A DNA stretch of 64,000 nt from the NCBI RefSeq assembly GCF_026625865.1, contig NZ_CP113067.1, positions 1,674,001-1,738,000 on the forward strand. Reading direction: 5' to 3'. A program made the position numbers and the translations under genes. Of the stretch, positions 1-11,354 are shown piece by piece (the stretch's first letter is position 1; each line of letters starts with the position of its first letter). The stretch comes from Microbacterium sp. SL75 (GTDB taxonomy: Bacteria > Actinomycetota > Actinomycetes > Actinomycetales > Microbacteriaceae). The notes beneath the pieces were generated by a model. That model was not told the origin of the DNA and did not search any database. It worked only from the letters and a program-made list of their open reading frames with translations.

Positions 1-1417
<1,417 letters not shown>

Positions 1418-2652
1418 GGCGCTCGAAGACCCACTCCGGGAGGCGCCCGGCGTCGATGATGTCGAGCATGATCGCGCTCAGACCGTGGTCCGCGTCGATC
1501 TCGAGTGCCGTCTCGGCGTAGGTGGCGGCGTGGGAGCCTCTTCCCCGCGCCCATGCGAGCCAGGCACACGCCGACAGGGCACCCGTGCGACGCTCCTGGG
1601 GGAGGGCTGCGGCCACGAACCGGCAGAGCTCGAGGGCGCGGCGAAGACGATCGGGGTCGGGGTGAGCTCCCTCTCCCCACATCGGCCGAGCGAGGTCGTC
1701 GGGGAACGGCTTCCCGCGGTGGAACGCCGTTTGCGCGTGGAGAACGGCGTCACCCGTGGCGAGGTCGGCCGCCCACTGCATGAGCGCCACGTCGCGCAGC
1801 GAAGGGCGGGCGAGGCAGAAGGCGACCGCGGCGAGCTGTGCGGCGTCGAGGTCGGAGGGTGCGCAGGCCAGAGCGTCCTCGAGAAGCACAGGTGGATCCG
1901 CGATGAACGCTGCGGCCGGGTCGGCTGTGGCGGCACGTTTCAACAGGGGGAGCGCTCGCCGCTCGTGCGCGCCGCCGAGTACGCGCTCGATCTTCCGCAG
2001 CACGGCGAGCATGCTGCGGGAGACGGCGGGATCGACCTGCGGGAGACCCGCCGCGGCGAACTGGTCGTCGTCGCACGGAAACTCGGGTTCGCCCAGCGGC
2101 GGCGCGGTGAGCTCGCTCAGCGGGTGTGGCACCGCTGACGAGGGCGACAGGTAGCTCTTCCAGCCGTCCGCGCCGACGACGAGGGCGTCGATGACACGGA
2201 GCCCGCAGATGTCGGCCCGGGCGATGGCTGCATCGACGAGCGCGCGGTGCGGCAGGTCCGCGAGGTCGGCGAGCGCGCCGTCGGCGTAGACGACGATCGC
2301 CACGGCATCGGTTCGCGCGACCTTGCACGCCATGCCGATGACCGTCGAGGCGATGCTCTCATCCGAGACGGACCGGTCGGTCGGGGGGAGATCGACGCGC
2401 ATCGCGCCGAGCGAGCGGGACTCGGCGAACGGCACGAGGACGAGGCTCTGGCGCGGGGTGCATTCGAGCAGGCGTGGGACGAGGGCGAGGAACGAGGCGG
2501 ACGAAGTGACGGGGACGACGGCGGGTGTCATGCCTCGAGGGTGGCCAAAAGGGTCACCCTCCCGCCGTGAGGAATAGCTCGATCGTGGATGAATCCGCGC
2601 ATCAGCGGCCTGGGGAGGAGTCCCCTGAGACCGCGCGCTCAGGCAGCGCGGG

Positions 2653-2658
2653 TATCCT
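2653..2658 (+). promoter_or_regulatory. Leaderless-type -10 element TATCCT
   Basis: TATCCT ends 7 nt before the ATG at 2666, which has no Shine-Dalgarno sequence. This spacing fits a transcript starting at the start codon. Confidence 0.5.
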
Positions 2659-2665
2659 CGAAGCC

Positions 2666-2863
2666 ATGGACGAGACCTGGACTGCGATGCTGTGGGCGAT
2701 CCTGCCGACCCTCGTGGTGTCGGTGGTCTTCTTCTTCATCCTCCGCAACGTCATCCGGATGGATCGCACCGAGCGCAAGGCCTATGCGCGCATCGAAGCG
2801 GAGGAGCGTGCCAAGCGCGGTCTTCCCCCCGTCGCGCGCACGGGCGAGGGGCCCGCGGCCTGA
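2666..2863 (+). CDS. Small membrane protein (65 aa)
   Basis: The product has one strong transmembrane helix (residues about 8-27, TAMLWAILPTLVVSVVFFFI) and a charged cytoplasmic tail rich in Arg, Lys and Glu. I do not recognise a named family. It is a common type of single-pass protein near cls in actinobacteria. The ATG at 2666 is chosen over an upstream in-frame ATG because a leaderless -10 lies 7 nt before it. It is followed 64 bp later by the cardiolipin synthase gene on the same strand. Confidence 0.65.
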   Translation: MDETWTAMLWAILPTLVVSVVFFFILRNVIRMDRTERKAYARIEAEERAKRGLPPVARTGEGPAA

Positions 2864-2927
2864 CAACCCGGCGGCCCCTGTCGGAGGCCGTCGCTACGCT
2901 GGGTCCACAACCCGTGCAGGAGGACCC

Positions 2928-4394
2928 GTGCTCAACGCCACGTTCGACGCGAGCTGGCTCGTCATCACGCTCTTCGTCGTCGACCTGGTGGTGCGCATCG
3001 CCGCGATCATCATCGTTCCGCGCAACCGGCGGCCCACCGCCGCGATGGCCTGGCTGCTCGCGATCTACTTCATCCCCTTCGTGGGGGTCTTCCTCTTCCT
3101 GCTCATCGGCAACCCGCGGCTGCCGCGAAAGCGCCGTCGCAAGCAGGCGGCGATCAATGAGTACATCCACGACACGAGCGCTTCGCTCGAGTTCGGCACC
3201 CTCCGCCCCAACGCCCCCCAGTGGTTCCGCGCGCTCGTTCAGCTCAACCGCAATCTGGGGGCCATGCCGATCGCAGGAGACAACGCCGCCACCCTGATCG
3301 CCGACTACCAGCAGAGCCTGGATGCCATGGCCGAGGCCATCCGGCAGGCGCAGCGTTACGTGCACGTCGAGTTCTACATCCTGCAGACCGACGACTCGAC
3401 CGACAACTTCTTCCGCGCCCTCGAAGAGGCCGCGCAGCGCGGCGTCGTCGTGCGCGTCCTGCTGGATCACTGGGCGAACCGCGGCAAGCCGTTCTACCGG
3501 CAGACGCTTCGACGCCTCGATGCGATGGGCGCTCACTGGCACCTCATGCTGCCCGTCCAACCGCTGCGCGGCCGATATCAGCGTCCCGACCTGCGTAATC
3601 ACCGCAAACTCCTCGTGATCGACGGCGATGTCGCCTACATGGGTTCGCAGAACGTCACCGACTCGTCGTACAACCTGCGAAAGAACATCCGCCGCGGTCT
3701 GCACTGGGTGGACCTGATGGTCCGCGTCGAGGGCCCCGTCGTCGCGAGCATCAACGCGGTGTTCCTCTCCGACTGGTACAGCGAGACCGACGAGACCCTC
3801 CGCGACGAGATCGATCTGTTCAGCGTGACGTCGGGCCCGGGCGATCTCGACTGTCAGGTCGTGCCCTCGGGCCCCGGATTCGATTTCCAGAACAACCTCA
3901 AGCTGTTCCTCGGCCTGCTGTTCGCCGCGAAAGAACGCATCATCATCGTCAGCCCCTACTTCGTCCCCGACGAAGCGCTGCTGCTCGCGATCACGACCGC
4001 GTGCCAGCGCGGCGTGCACGTCGAGCTCTTCGTCTCGGAAGAGGGCGATCAGGCGATGGTCTACCACGCCCAGCGCAGCTACTACGAGGCTCTGCTGCAC
4101 GCGGGCGTCACGATCTGGATGTACCGCAAGCCCTACATCCTGCACAGCAAGAGCGTCACGATCGACGACGAGGTCGCCGTCATCGGTTCCAGCAACATGG
4201 ACATGCGATCGTTCGGTCTGAATCTCGAGGTGTCGCTGCTCGTGCGCGGCGAGGAATTCGTCCGCGACATGCGCGACGTCGAGGACGCCTACCGCACCCT
4301 CAGCCGGCAGCTGACGATCGAGGAGTGGCGCCGCCAGCCGTTGCGCTCGACGATCCTCGACAACCTGGCCCGCCTCACCTCTGCCCTGCAGTGA
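2928..4394 (+). CDS. cls: Cardiolipin synthase (phospholipase D family)
   Basis: This membrane enzyme joins two phosphatidyl units into cardiolipin. The 488-aa protein begins with two transmembrane helices (residues about 5-25 and 35-57) and a basic RKRRRK stretch. Two PLD-type HxK(x4)D motifs follow: NHRKLLVIDGD near His225 and LHSKSVTIDDE near His406, each with the GSxN follow-up (GSQN, GSSNMDMRS). Length and layout match the bacterial Cls family. The GTG at 2928 is preferred because an AGGAGG box sits 5 nt upstream and the first helix starts right after it. Confidence 0.92.
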   Translation: MLNATFDASWLVITLFVVDLVVRIAAIIIVPRNRRPTAAMAWLLAIYFIPFVGVFLFLLIGNPRLPRKRRRKQAAINEYIHDTSASLEFGTLRPNAPQWFRALVQLNRNLGAMPIAGDNAATLIADYQQSLDAMAEAIRQAQRYVHVEFYILQTDDSTDNFFRALEEAAQRGVVVRVLLDHWANRGKPFYRQTLRRLDAMGAHWHLMLPVQPLRGRYQRPDLRNHRKLLVIDGDVAYMGSQNVTDSSYNLRKNIRRGLHWVDLMVRVEGPVVASINAVFLSDWYSETDETLRDEIDLFSVTSGPGDLDCQVVPSGPGFDFQNNLKLFLGLLFAAKERIIIVSPYFVPDEALLLAITTACQRGVHVELFVSEEGDQAMVYHAQRSYYEALLHAGVTIWMYRKPYILHSKSVTIDDEVAVIGSSNMDMRSFGLNLEVSLLVRGEEFVRDMRDVEDAYRTLSRQLTIEEWRRQPLRSTILDNLARLTSALQ

Positions 4395-4468
4395 CGCGCC
4401 GCGGTGTTCGCCGCCGGCATCCAGGATTCTCCGACATCATGGGGCAGAACTCGCCCCCGGAGGTTCTC

Positions 4469-5200
4469 ATGTCACGTCCCCGCTTGACCCTGATCGCAAT
4501 GATCGGCGCCGGTTTCGTCGTCGCCGGTGCTCTCGCCGGATGCGCCACGGGCGCGTCATCGCCCTCGATGTCGGGGGGAGTGTCCCCCAGCCCGGATGCC
4601 ACGAGCGCGACGCCGTCCGCCGAGATCGGGGCCGCGTGGGTCGACGGCGGCCGGTCGATCGCCGTGGTCACGAACGGAAGCTCCTCGTGCCCGCCGGTCG
4701 TCAGCGGCCAGCCGAGCGTCGCCGGAGCCGCGATCACGGTGCAGCTCGCCGGGTCTTCTCAGCAGGAGTGCACGCGCGACATGGCTCCGCGGGCCACGCT
4801 GGTCGCGCTGCCCGCGGGTGTCGACCCCGCCAAGGACCTCGCCGTCACCGTGACGGGTGCGGCGCAGGGCGAGGCGAACCTCGCGGGGCTTGCGACCACG
4901 CCCGCGGCCCCGAGCGAATTCTCGCCCTCCGCGGGCTGGGTGAACGACTCGCTGGTCGCGATCGTCACCTACGGCAGCTCCACGTGCGTCCCCTCCGTCG
5001 AGACGATCACCGCCGCCGGCGGCGATGTCGCCGTGCAGTTCGCGACGCCGCCGGCAGATCAGATCTGCACCATGGACATCGCACCGCGCGTGACGCTCGC
5101 CGACATCGGCCGCGAGGCCGGCTCGGGCGCGGTGTCGCTCGTGCTCTCCGGCGGTGGCGTCGATGTGAGCGCGCCCGTCCCCGTACTCGGCACGCGCTGA
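4469..5200 (+). CDS. Secreted lipoprotein with two repeated domains
   Basis: The N-terminus is a type II signal peptide with lipobox LAGC (Cys about residue 26), so the 243-aa protein should be lipid-anchored outside the membrane. The mature part holds two similar ~90-residue modules. Each begins with a Gly/Ala-Trp-Val segment (GAAWVDGGRSIAVVTNGSSS; SAGWVNDSLVAIVTYGSST), contains a Cys pair, and has an MAPR or IAPRxTL motif. The repeat suggests internal duplication with one disulfide per module. The function is unknown. GGAGG at 4459-4463 supports the ATG at 4469. Confidence 0.75.
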   Translation: MSRPRLTLIAMIGAGFVVAGALAGCATGASSPSMSGGVSPSPDATSATPSAEIGAAWVDGGRSIAVVTNGSSSCPPVVSGQPSVAGAAITVQLAGSSQQECTRDMAPRATLVALPAGVDPAKDLAVTVTGAAQGEANLAGLATTPAAPSEFSPSAGWVNDSLVAIVTYGSSTCVPSVETITAAGGDVAVQFATPPADQICTMDIAPRVTLADIGREAGSGAVSLVLSGGGVDVSAPVPVLGTR

Positions 5201-5214
5201 CCGCGGCGGGGGCG

Positions 5215-5448
5215 TCAGCGCTCCACGACGAGGAGGTCGCCGACCTCGCACTCCAGCACGCGGCAGATCGCGGACAGCGTCGAGTAACGGATCGCGCGGG
5301 CACGGTCGTTCTTCAGCACCGACAGGTTGACCACCGACACCCCGACGAGCTCGCTGAGTCGCGTCAACGTCATGCCCCGCGCCTCGAGGAGTTCATCGAG
5401 GCGACAGTGGATGCCGGTGGGCCCGTCGTCCGTGGCGGCCGGGGTCAT
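5215..5448 (-). CDS. XRE/Cro-type small HTH regulator
   Basis: The 77-aa protein is essentially one helix-turn-helix domain: LDELLEARGMTLTRLSELVG, then VSVVNLSVLKNDRARAIRYSTL, typical of short Xre proteins found beside DUF2975 membrane proteins. Its ATG overlaps the stop of the upstream DUF2975 gene (ATGA), so the two are translationally coupled. The likely target is the palindrome cluster upstream of the pair (6081-6131), giving autoregulation. Confidence 0.8.
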   Translation of the reverse strand: MTPAATDDGPTGIHCRLDELLEARGMTLTRLSELVGVSVVNLSVLKNDRARAIRYSTLSAICRVLECEVGDLLVVER

Positions 5449-6071
5449 ACGAGGCCTTCGGTGTCGCGCTGGAGGCGGTCGCCGACCGCGAAGACGGTGC
5501 CGGCGAGGGCGACGACGAAAGCGACGGCGAAGATCGTGAAGACGTCGACCGTTCCCACGACGGCACGGTCGTACGTGCCGTCTGACACTCGCGCGAGGGC
5601 GCCGTTGACGGACATGTTGTGGAAGAACGGCACGAGATACATCCCCGCGAGGGCGACGAGGCCCGCGGTGGTCACGAGCACGGTGTGCGCGCGCGAGAAG
5701 ATGCGGCCGCGCAGGATGCCGAAGCACAGTACGAGCAGCAGGGCGACCACCGTCACCATCGCGACGGCGAACAGGACGTGGCTGATGACGAGCGCGGCGA
5801 GAGATGCGGGCTGCAGCGACGCCACCGTCACCGAGGCGGAGTCCAGCTGAACGGCCACCGGCGATCCGCCGGGACCGAGCGGGGCCTGTGCCTCGGTCGC
5901 GACGAACGGCGCGAGCAGTGTGATGTCGCGATTCGGCAGGACGCTCGCGAGGTCGATGATCGTCTGCACGACGGCGGACACGGCGATGGCGACACCGCCG
6001 ATGAGGAAGAGGGTGAAGCCGATGGTGTCGCCGCGCGAGAGGATGCGCGGCTGTGTACGCGTGGGTGTCAC
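5445..6071 (-). CDS. DUF2975-like four-helix membrane protein
   Basis: The 208-aa protein has four hydrophobic segments (residues about 17-38, 93-118, 133-150, 176-197) and a long loop between the first two. This layout is typical of DUF2975 proteins paired with a small Xre regulator. The start is GTG at 6071 with AAGGAG just upstream. A role in membrane or stress sensing is only inferred from the pairing with the regulator. Confidence 0.7.
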   Translation of the reverse strand: MTPTRTQPRILSRGDTIGFTLFLIGGVAIAVSAVVQTIIDLASVLPNRDITLLAPFVATEAQAPLGPGGSPVAVQLDSASVTVASLQPASLAALVISHVLFAVAMVTVVALLLVLCFGILRGRIFSRAHTVLVTTAGLVALAGMYLVPFFHNMSVNGALARVSDGTYDRAVVGTVDVFTIFAVAFVVALAGTVFAVGDRLQRDTEGLV

Positions 6072-6080
6072 GGAGACTCC

Positions 6081-6131
6081 TTATCGATGATCGTTATTAT
6101 CGATGTTCGATAAGGTATCGACTGTCGATGG
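6081..6131. promoter_or_regulatory. Three tandem TTATCGA-n3-TCGATAA palindromes (operator array)
   Basis: Site 2 at 6097-6113 is a perfect 7-bp inverted repeat with a 3-bp spacer (TTATCGATGTTCGATAA). Site 1 at 6081-6097 (TTATCGATGATCGTTAT) is an imperfect copy. Site 3 centred at 6123 holds a perfect ATCGA-CTG-TCGAT core. Centres are 16-18 bp apart. The array covers the region 10-60 bp upstream of the DUF2975/XRE start codon and is probably the autoregulatory operator. It also lies within 180 bp of clpC. Confidence 0.65.
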
Positions 6132-6261
6132 GTTTTGCAACCCCGACCGGCGAGGCGGTATGCCCACGGCGAACACGGGGCTCTGGCATCCGGCCGCTGG
6201 TTACTCTCGATGTACGGCGCGCGGAGGCGTGCCTGTCAGCCCATTTTTGGAGGGACTGAGG

Positions 6262-8787
6262 ATGTTCGAAAGATTCACCGATCGTGCTCGTCGTGTGGTC
6301 GTGCTCGCCCAAGAAGAGGCGAAGATGTTGAACCACAACTACATCGGCACGGAGCACATCCTTCTGGGCCTCATCCACGAGGGTGAGGGTGTGGCTGCCA
6401 AGGCGCTGGAGTCGCTGGGCATCTCGCTCGATGCCGTCCGCGAGCAGGTGCAGGACATCATCGGCCAGGGTCAGCAGCAGCCGACCGGCCACATCCCCTT
6501 CACGCCCCGTGCGAAGAAGGTCCTCGAGCTGTCGTTGCGCGAAGCGCTCCAGCTCGGCCACAACTACATCGGAACCGAGCACATCCTGCTCGGTCTCATC
6601 CGCGAGGGTGAGGGCGTCGCCGCCCAGGTCCTCGTCAAGCTCGGTGCCGACCTGAACAAGGTGCGCCAGCAGGTCATCCAGTTGCTCTCGGGCTACCAGG
6701 GCAAGGAGCCCGCGGGCGTCGCCTCGGGTGCCGGCGAGCAGACCCAGGGCGCGGCCCAGGGCGGGTCGGCCGTGCTCGACCAGTTCGGACGCAACCTCAC
6801 GCAGGCTGCACGCGACAACAAGCTCGACCCCGTCATCGGGCGCGAGAAAGAGATCGAGCGCGTGATGCAGATCCTGTCGCGCCGGTCGAAGAACAACCCC
6901 GTCCTCATCGGAGAGCCCGGCGTCGGCAAGACCGCCGTCGTCGAGGGACTCGCGCAGGCCATCGTCAAGGGCGATGTCCCCGAGACGCTGAAGGACAAGC
7001 AGGTCTACTCGCTCGACCTCGGCTCCCTCATCGCCGGGTCGCGCTACCGCGGCGACTTCGAAGAGCGCCTGAAGAAGGTCACGAAAGAGATCCGCACGCG
7101 CGGCGACATCATCGTCTTCATCGACGAGATCCACACCCTCGTGGGCGCGGGCGCCGCAGAGGGCGCGATCGACGCGGCATCCATCCTCAAGCCGCTCCTC
7201 GCGCGCGGTGAGCTCCAGACCATCGGTGCCACCACGCTCGACGAGTACCGCAAGCACTTCGAGAAGGACGCCGCTCTCGAGCGCCGCTTCCAGCCGATCC
7301 AGGTCGCCGAGCCGAGCCTGCCCCACGCGATCAACATCCTGAAGGGGCTGCGCGACCGCTACGAGGCGCACCACAAGGTGCAGATCACCGACGGCGCCAT
7401 CGTCGCCGCGGCGAACCTGGCCGACCGCTACATCAGCGACCGGTTCCTCCCCGACAAGGCCATCGACCTGATCGACGAGGCCGGCGCCCGCCTTCGTCTG
7501 TCGATCCTGTCGAGCCCGCCGGAGCTGCGCGAGTTCGACGAGAAGATCGCCAAGGTCCGCGAGCAGAAGGAGCAGGCCTCCGAGGACCAGGACTTCGAGA
7601 AGGCCGCCGCGCTGCGCGACGAGGAGAAGTCGCTCCTCGCGGAGCGCCTGCGTCTCGAGAAGCAGTGGCGCTCGGGCGACGTCGCCTCCCACGCGGTGGT
7701 CGACGAGGGCCTGATCGCCGAGGTCCTCGCGCAGGCGACCGGCATCCCGGTGTTCAAGCTCACCGAAGAAGAGTCCAGCCGCCTCATGTTCATGGAGAAG
7801 GCGCTGCACCAGCGCGTCATCGGCCAGGAAGAGGCGATCGCGGCCCTCTCGCGCACGATCCGTCGTCAGCGTGCGGGTCTCAAGGACCCGAAGCGCCCCT
7901 CGGGCTCGTTCATCTTCGCCGGCCCCACCGGTGTCGGAAAGACCGAGCTCGCCAAGGCACTCGCCGAGTTCCTGTTCGACGACGAGGGCGCGTTGATTTC
8001 CCTCGACATGTCGGAGTTCGGCGAGAAGCACACGGTCTCGCGTCTGTTCGGTGCCCCTCCCGGGTTCGTCGGCTTCGAAGAGGGCGGCCAGCTCACCGAG
8101 AAGGTGCGTCGCAAGCCCTTCTCGGTCGTGCTCTTCGACGAGATCGAGAAGGCCCACCCGGACATCTTCAACTCGCTCCTGCAGATCCTCGAAGAGGGTC
8201 GTCTGACCGATGGTCAGGGTCGCGTCATCGACTTCAAGAACACCGTGATCATCATGACGACGAACCTCGGTTCGTCGGCGATCGCCGGTGGCCCGGTCGG
8301 CTTCCAGGTCGAGGGCAGCGCGCAGACCTCGTACGAGCGGATGAAGGGCAAGGTCGACGAGGAGCTCAAGCGTCACTTCAAGCCCGAGTTCCTCAACCGT
8401 GTCGACGATGTCATCGTCTTCCCGCAGCTGAACAAGGACGAGCTCCGCCAGATCGTCGGCCTGTTCGTGAAGCGCCTCGCCGACCGGCTGCTCGATCGCG
8501 ACATGACCGTCGAGCTGTCGGACGACGCGAAGGACAAGCTCATCGAGATCGGTTTCGACCCGACCCTCGGAGCTCGCCCCCTGCGCCGCGCCATGCAGCG
8601 CGAGGTCGAGGACCGGCTCAGTGAGAAGATCCTGCACGGCGAGCTCGAGTCGGGCGACCACGTGAAGGTCGGCGTCGAGAACGGTCAGTTCTCGTTCGAG
8701 ACCAGCCCGCGCGGCGAGAAGGTCGCGATCGGCGTCGGAACGGCGGGAGAGATCGCCGCCACCCCCGACACCCTCGCGGGCAGCTGA
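6262..8787 (+). CDS. clpC: ATP-dependent Clp protease ATP-binding subunit ClpC
   Basis: This AAA+ unfoldase feeds proteins to ClpP and works in general protein quality control. The 841-aa protein has two N-terminal Clp_N repeats (residues about 1-145, both containing [14 protein letters not shown]). AAA-1 has Walker A GEPGVGKT near 217-224 and Walker B VFIDEIH. A UVR-type coiled region lies near 425-460. AAA-2 has Walker A GPTGVGKT near 554, and a ClpB-D2 domain follows. The length is normal. The ATG at 6262 has GGAGGG 8 nt upstream. The gene stands alone and ends in a strong palindrome. Confidence 0.98.
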   Translation: MFERFTDRARRVVVLAQEEAKMLNHNYIGTEHILLGLIHEGEGVAAKALESLGISLDAVREQVQDIIGQGQQQPTGHIPFTPRAKKVLELSLREALQLGHNYIGTEHILLGLIREGEGVAAQVLVKLGADLNKVRQQVIQLLSGYQGKEPAGVASGAGEQTQGAAQGGSAVLDQFGRNLTQAARDNKLDPVIGREKEIERVMQILSRRSKNNPVLIGEPGVGKTAVVEGLAQAIVKGDVPETLKDKQVYSLDLGSLIAGSRYRGDFEERLKKVTKEIRTRGDIIVFIDEIHTLVGAGAAEGAIDAASILKPLLARGELQTIGATTLDEYRKHFEKDAALERRFQPIQVAEPSLPHAINILKGLRDRYEAHHKVQITDGAIVAAANLADRYISDRFLPDKAIDLIDEAGARLRLSILSSPPELREFDEKIAKVREQKEQASEDQDFEKAAALRDEEKSLLAERLRLEKQWRSGDVASHAVVDEGLIAEVLAQATGIPVFKLTEEESSRLMFMEKALHQRVIGQEEAIAALSRTIRRQRAGLKDPKRPSGSFIFAGPTGVGKTELAKALAEFLFDDEGALISLDMSEFGEKHTVSRLFGAPPGFVGFEEGGQLTEKVRRKPFSVVLFDEIEKAHPDIFNSLLQILEEGRLTDGQGRVIDFKNTVIIMTTNLGSSAIAGGPVGFQVEGSAQTSYERMKGKVDEELKRHFKPEFLNRVDDVIVFPQLNKDELRQIVGLFVKRLADRLLDRDMTVELSDDAKDKLIEIGFDPTLGARPLRRAMQREVEDRLSEKILHGELESGDHVKVGVENGQFSFETSPRGEKVAIGVGTAGEIAATPDTLAGS

Positions 8788-8801
8788 TCGCGTAGAACAA
8801 G

Positions 8802-8835
8802 AAGGGGCCCGGATGCCATGGCATCCGGGCCCCTT
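8802..8835. terminator. Perfect 34-nt palindromic terminator
   Basis: The 34 bases are fully self-complementary, with a GC-rich arm containing GGGGCCCGGATGCC. The palindrome lies 14 bp after clpC and 21 bp before the end of the convergent pox gene, so it can end transcripts from both sides. There is only a short T tail. Confidence 0.8.
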
Positions 8836-8856
8836 GTCGTCGTGTGCCGCGGCTGG

Positions 8857-10580
8857 TCAGAACAGCTGGCGCGCGTTCGTCGCGGCGAGGTCGATCAGCT
8901 CGTCGCCGCGACCGGAGAGGACCGTTCGGATCGCGTACAGCGTGAAGCCCTTGGCCTGTTCGAGCGTCACGGACGGGGGCATCGACAGTTCCTGGCGAGC
9001 CGTCTTCACCGACACGAGCGCCGGGCCGGGGTGCGCGAGGGCCGCGGCGAGCGAGGTCTAGAGGTCGGCGGACTCGTCGACGCGGAACGACGTGATGCCG
9101 ATGGCTTCGGCGACGGCCGCGAAGTCGGGGTTACGCAGGTCGGTGCCGTAGTTGACGAACCCGGCCGCCTTCATCTCCAGCTCGACGAAATTGAGCGAGG
9201 AGTTGTCGAAGACGACGATCTTCACGGGAAGGTCGTTCTGGACGATCGTGATCAGCTCGCCGAGCAGCATCGCCAGCCCGCCGTCGCCCGCGAGAGCGAC
9301 GATCTGGCGGTCGGGGAAGGCGGCTTGCGCGCCGATCGCGTGGGAGACGGCGTTCGCCATCGTGCCGTGCGCGAACGATCCGATCAGACGGCGCTCCTTC
9401 GTCATCGTGAGATAGCGCGCCGCCCACACCACGGGAGATCCCACATCGGGGATGAAGACCGCGTCATCGGCGGCGAGACGGTCGAGCGTGCGCGCGACGA
9501 ACTGCGGGTGCAGCGGCTTGCCGGAGGCTGCGGGGACCGCGAGGTCGTCGAGCTTCGCGCGCGTGGTCCGGTAGTGGGAACGGGCGTCGTCGGCGTGCCG
9601 CGTCGATCGCCCCTCGGCCAGCAGCGGGAGGAGCGCGCGGGCGGTGTCGCGCACCGTGCCGACGAGTCCGATGTCGACGGGATGCCGGCGTCCGAGCTGT
9701 TCTCCTCGGACGTCGACCTGGATGTGCGTCGCGCGACTCGGGTAGAACTGCTGGTACGGGAAGTCCGTGCCCAGCATCAGGACGACATCGGCATCTTCCA
9801 TCGCCCGGTACCCCGACGAGAAGCCGAGAAGCCCGGTCATCCCCACGTCGAACGGGTTGTCCCACTCGATGTGCTCCTTGCCGCGCAGCGCGTGCACGAT
9901 CGGTGCCTGCAGGCGGCGTGCCAGGTCGACGACCTCGTCGTGGGCGTCGGCGACACCGGCTCCGGCGAGAATCGTCACCTTCTCGGCGGCGTTCAAGACA
10001 TCGGCGGTGCGGCGCAGTTCGTCGTCGGACGGAAGGATGCGCGGAGTCGCGCGCGACACGGTCGCCACGCGGTCGTTCTTCGCTTTGGCGAGCAGCACGT
10101 CGCCCGGGATGACGAGCACGGCGACACCGCGCTTCTCGATCGCCTCTCGCATGGCGATCTCGAGCAGTCTCGGCATCTGCACCGGGTCGGCGACGTATTC
10201 GACGTAGACCGAGCACTCGCGGAAGAGTTCCTGCGGGTGCGTCTCTTGGAAGTAGGTCGATCCGATCTCCGCGGTGGGATGTGCGCGGCGATCGCGAGGA
10301 CCGGTACGCGCGAGCGGTTGGCGTCGTAGAGACCGTTGATGAGGTGCAGGTTGCCCGGCCCGCAGCTTCCCGCGCAGACGGTGAGCTCCCCCGTCAGCTC
10401 CGCCTCGGCCGAGGCGGCGAAGGCCGCTGCCTCTTCGTGCCGCACGTGCATCCAGCGGATTTCGCCATCTCGACGGATCGCGTCGGTGAAGCCGTTCAGG
10501 GAATCGCCGGGCAGGCCGTAGATGCGCTGCACGCCGTGATGGCGGAGGGCGGAGACGATGTTCTCGGCAACGGTAGGCAC
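8857..10580 (-). pseudogene. poxB: Pyruvate dehydrogenase (quinone)/pyruvate oxidase, ThDP-dependent, broken
   Basis: An intact version (~575 aa) would decarboxylate pyruvate to acetate and CO2 and pass electrons to quinone at the membrane. The N-terminal part, starting [31 protein letters not shown], is read from 10580. A one-base loss in the CCC run (about 10276-10278) then breaks the frame. The middle and ThDP-binding part (GDGGLAMLLGELITI...FDNSSLNF) is read in another frame. An in-frame TAG at 9058-9060, where CTC-GAG is expected, stops it about 66 codons early. The normal C-terminus ([18 protein letters not shown]...) continues to a TGA at 8857. Two independent lesions point to real decay, although sequencing error cannot be excluded. 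Confidence 0.85.
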
Positions 10581-10772
10581 GAGGCAGTCCTTTCATCGAA
10601 GAAGGGGACGAATCGCGCTACCGCTCGTGACGATCGCGCGTCACCATCGCCAACGCTACTCCCGTCGTCGAGGCTTTCCCCTGCCTCGCCTCTGAGCGGG
10701 CTATGCGTCGAACACACAGCTTCGCACTCGGCGTGGACGCCGCTTCTTCGCGGACCGCCGACCCGACCGGCG

Positions 10773-10778
10773 TACCCT
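10773..10778 (+). promoter_or_regulatory. Leaderless-type -10 element TACCCT (argA)
   Basis: TACCCT lies 6 nt before the ATG at 10785, with no ribosome binding site. Confidence 0.5.
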
Positions 10779-10784
10779 GGGACC

Positions 10785-11294
10785 ATGACCTCATCCGCGC
10801 CGTTCGTCGTCCGCCCCGCCGGAACCGCCGACGTCCGACGCATCCACGAGCTCCTCGAGCCGTTCGTGCAGAAGCGCATCCTGCTGGGCAAAGACCTGGT
10901 CGTGCTCTACGGCTCCGTGCAGCAGTTCGTCGTCGCAGAGGCGGACGGCGTGGTCATCGGGTGCGGCGCTCTGCACGTGATGTGGGAGGACCTCGCCGAG
11001 ATCCGCACGCTCATCGTCCACGACGACTGGCTGCACCATGGCGTGGGTCGCGCCATCGTCGAGACTCTCGAGGACCGCGCGCGCGAGCTCGGCGTCTCGC
11101 GACTGTTCTGCCTCACATTCGAGGTCGACTTCTTCACCCGTCGCGGTTTCGCCGAGATCGGCGAGCAGGTCGTGGACCCCGACGTGTACTCGCAGCTGGT
11201 GCGCAGCCCCGACGAGGGTGTCGCGGAGTTCCTCGACCTCGCGCACGTGAAGCCGAACACTCTGGGCAACACCCGGATGCTGAAGCAGCTGTGA
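10785..11294 (+). CDS. argA: Amino-acid N-acetyltransferase (N-acetylglutamate synthase), Rv2747 type
   Basis: This GNAT enzyme acetylates glutamate at the entry to arginine biosynthesis. The 169-aa protein carries the motifs I recall from the mycobacterial ArgA Rv2747: LxxLYGSVQQFVVAE, VIGCGALHVMWEDLAEIRTL, the acetyl-CoA loop HHGVGRAIVE, and the hallmark C-terminus FLDLAHVKPNTLGNTRML. It is a stand-alone GNAT form, not the kinase-fused long ArgA. The start is leaderless. It is monocistronic and divergent from the broken pox gene. Confidence 0.9.
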   Translation: MTSSAPFVVRPAGTADVRRIHELLEPFVQKRILLGKDLVVLYGSVQQFVVAEADGVVIGCGALHVMWEDLAEIRTLIVHDDWLHHGVGRAIVETLEDRARELGVSRLFCLTFEVDFFTRRGFAEIGEQVVDPDVYSQLVRSPDEGVAEFLDLAHVKPNTLGNTRMLKQL

Positions 11295-11342
11295 GCCTGC
11301 GCTCCTGAGCGTGCCGTGGCGTGAGCGCACAGCCGCGCCGCC

Positions 11343-11348
11343 TACCCT
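11343..11348 (+). promoter_or_regulatory. Leaderless-type -10 element TACCCT
   Basis: TACCCT lies 6 nt before the ATG at 11355. Confidence 0.5.
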
Positions 11349-11354
11349 GGAACC

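Noticed and set aside
2751..4145. 464-codon open frame antisense to cls
   Set aside because: No start signal and no fold character; cls on the other strand has complete catalytic motifs.
6097..8661. 854-codon open frame antisense to clpC
   Set aside because: It mirrors clpC codon by codon; the translation is a low-complexity Leu/Asp/Glu/Arg sequence without any domain. It is a shadow of GC-rich codons.
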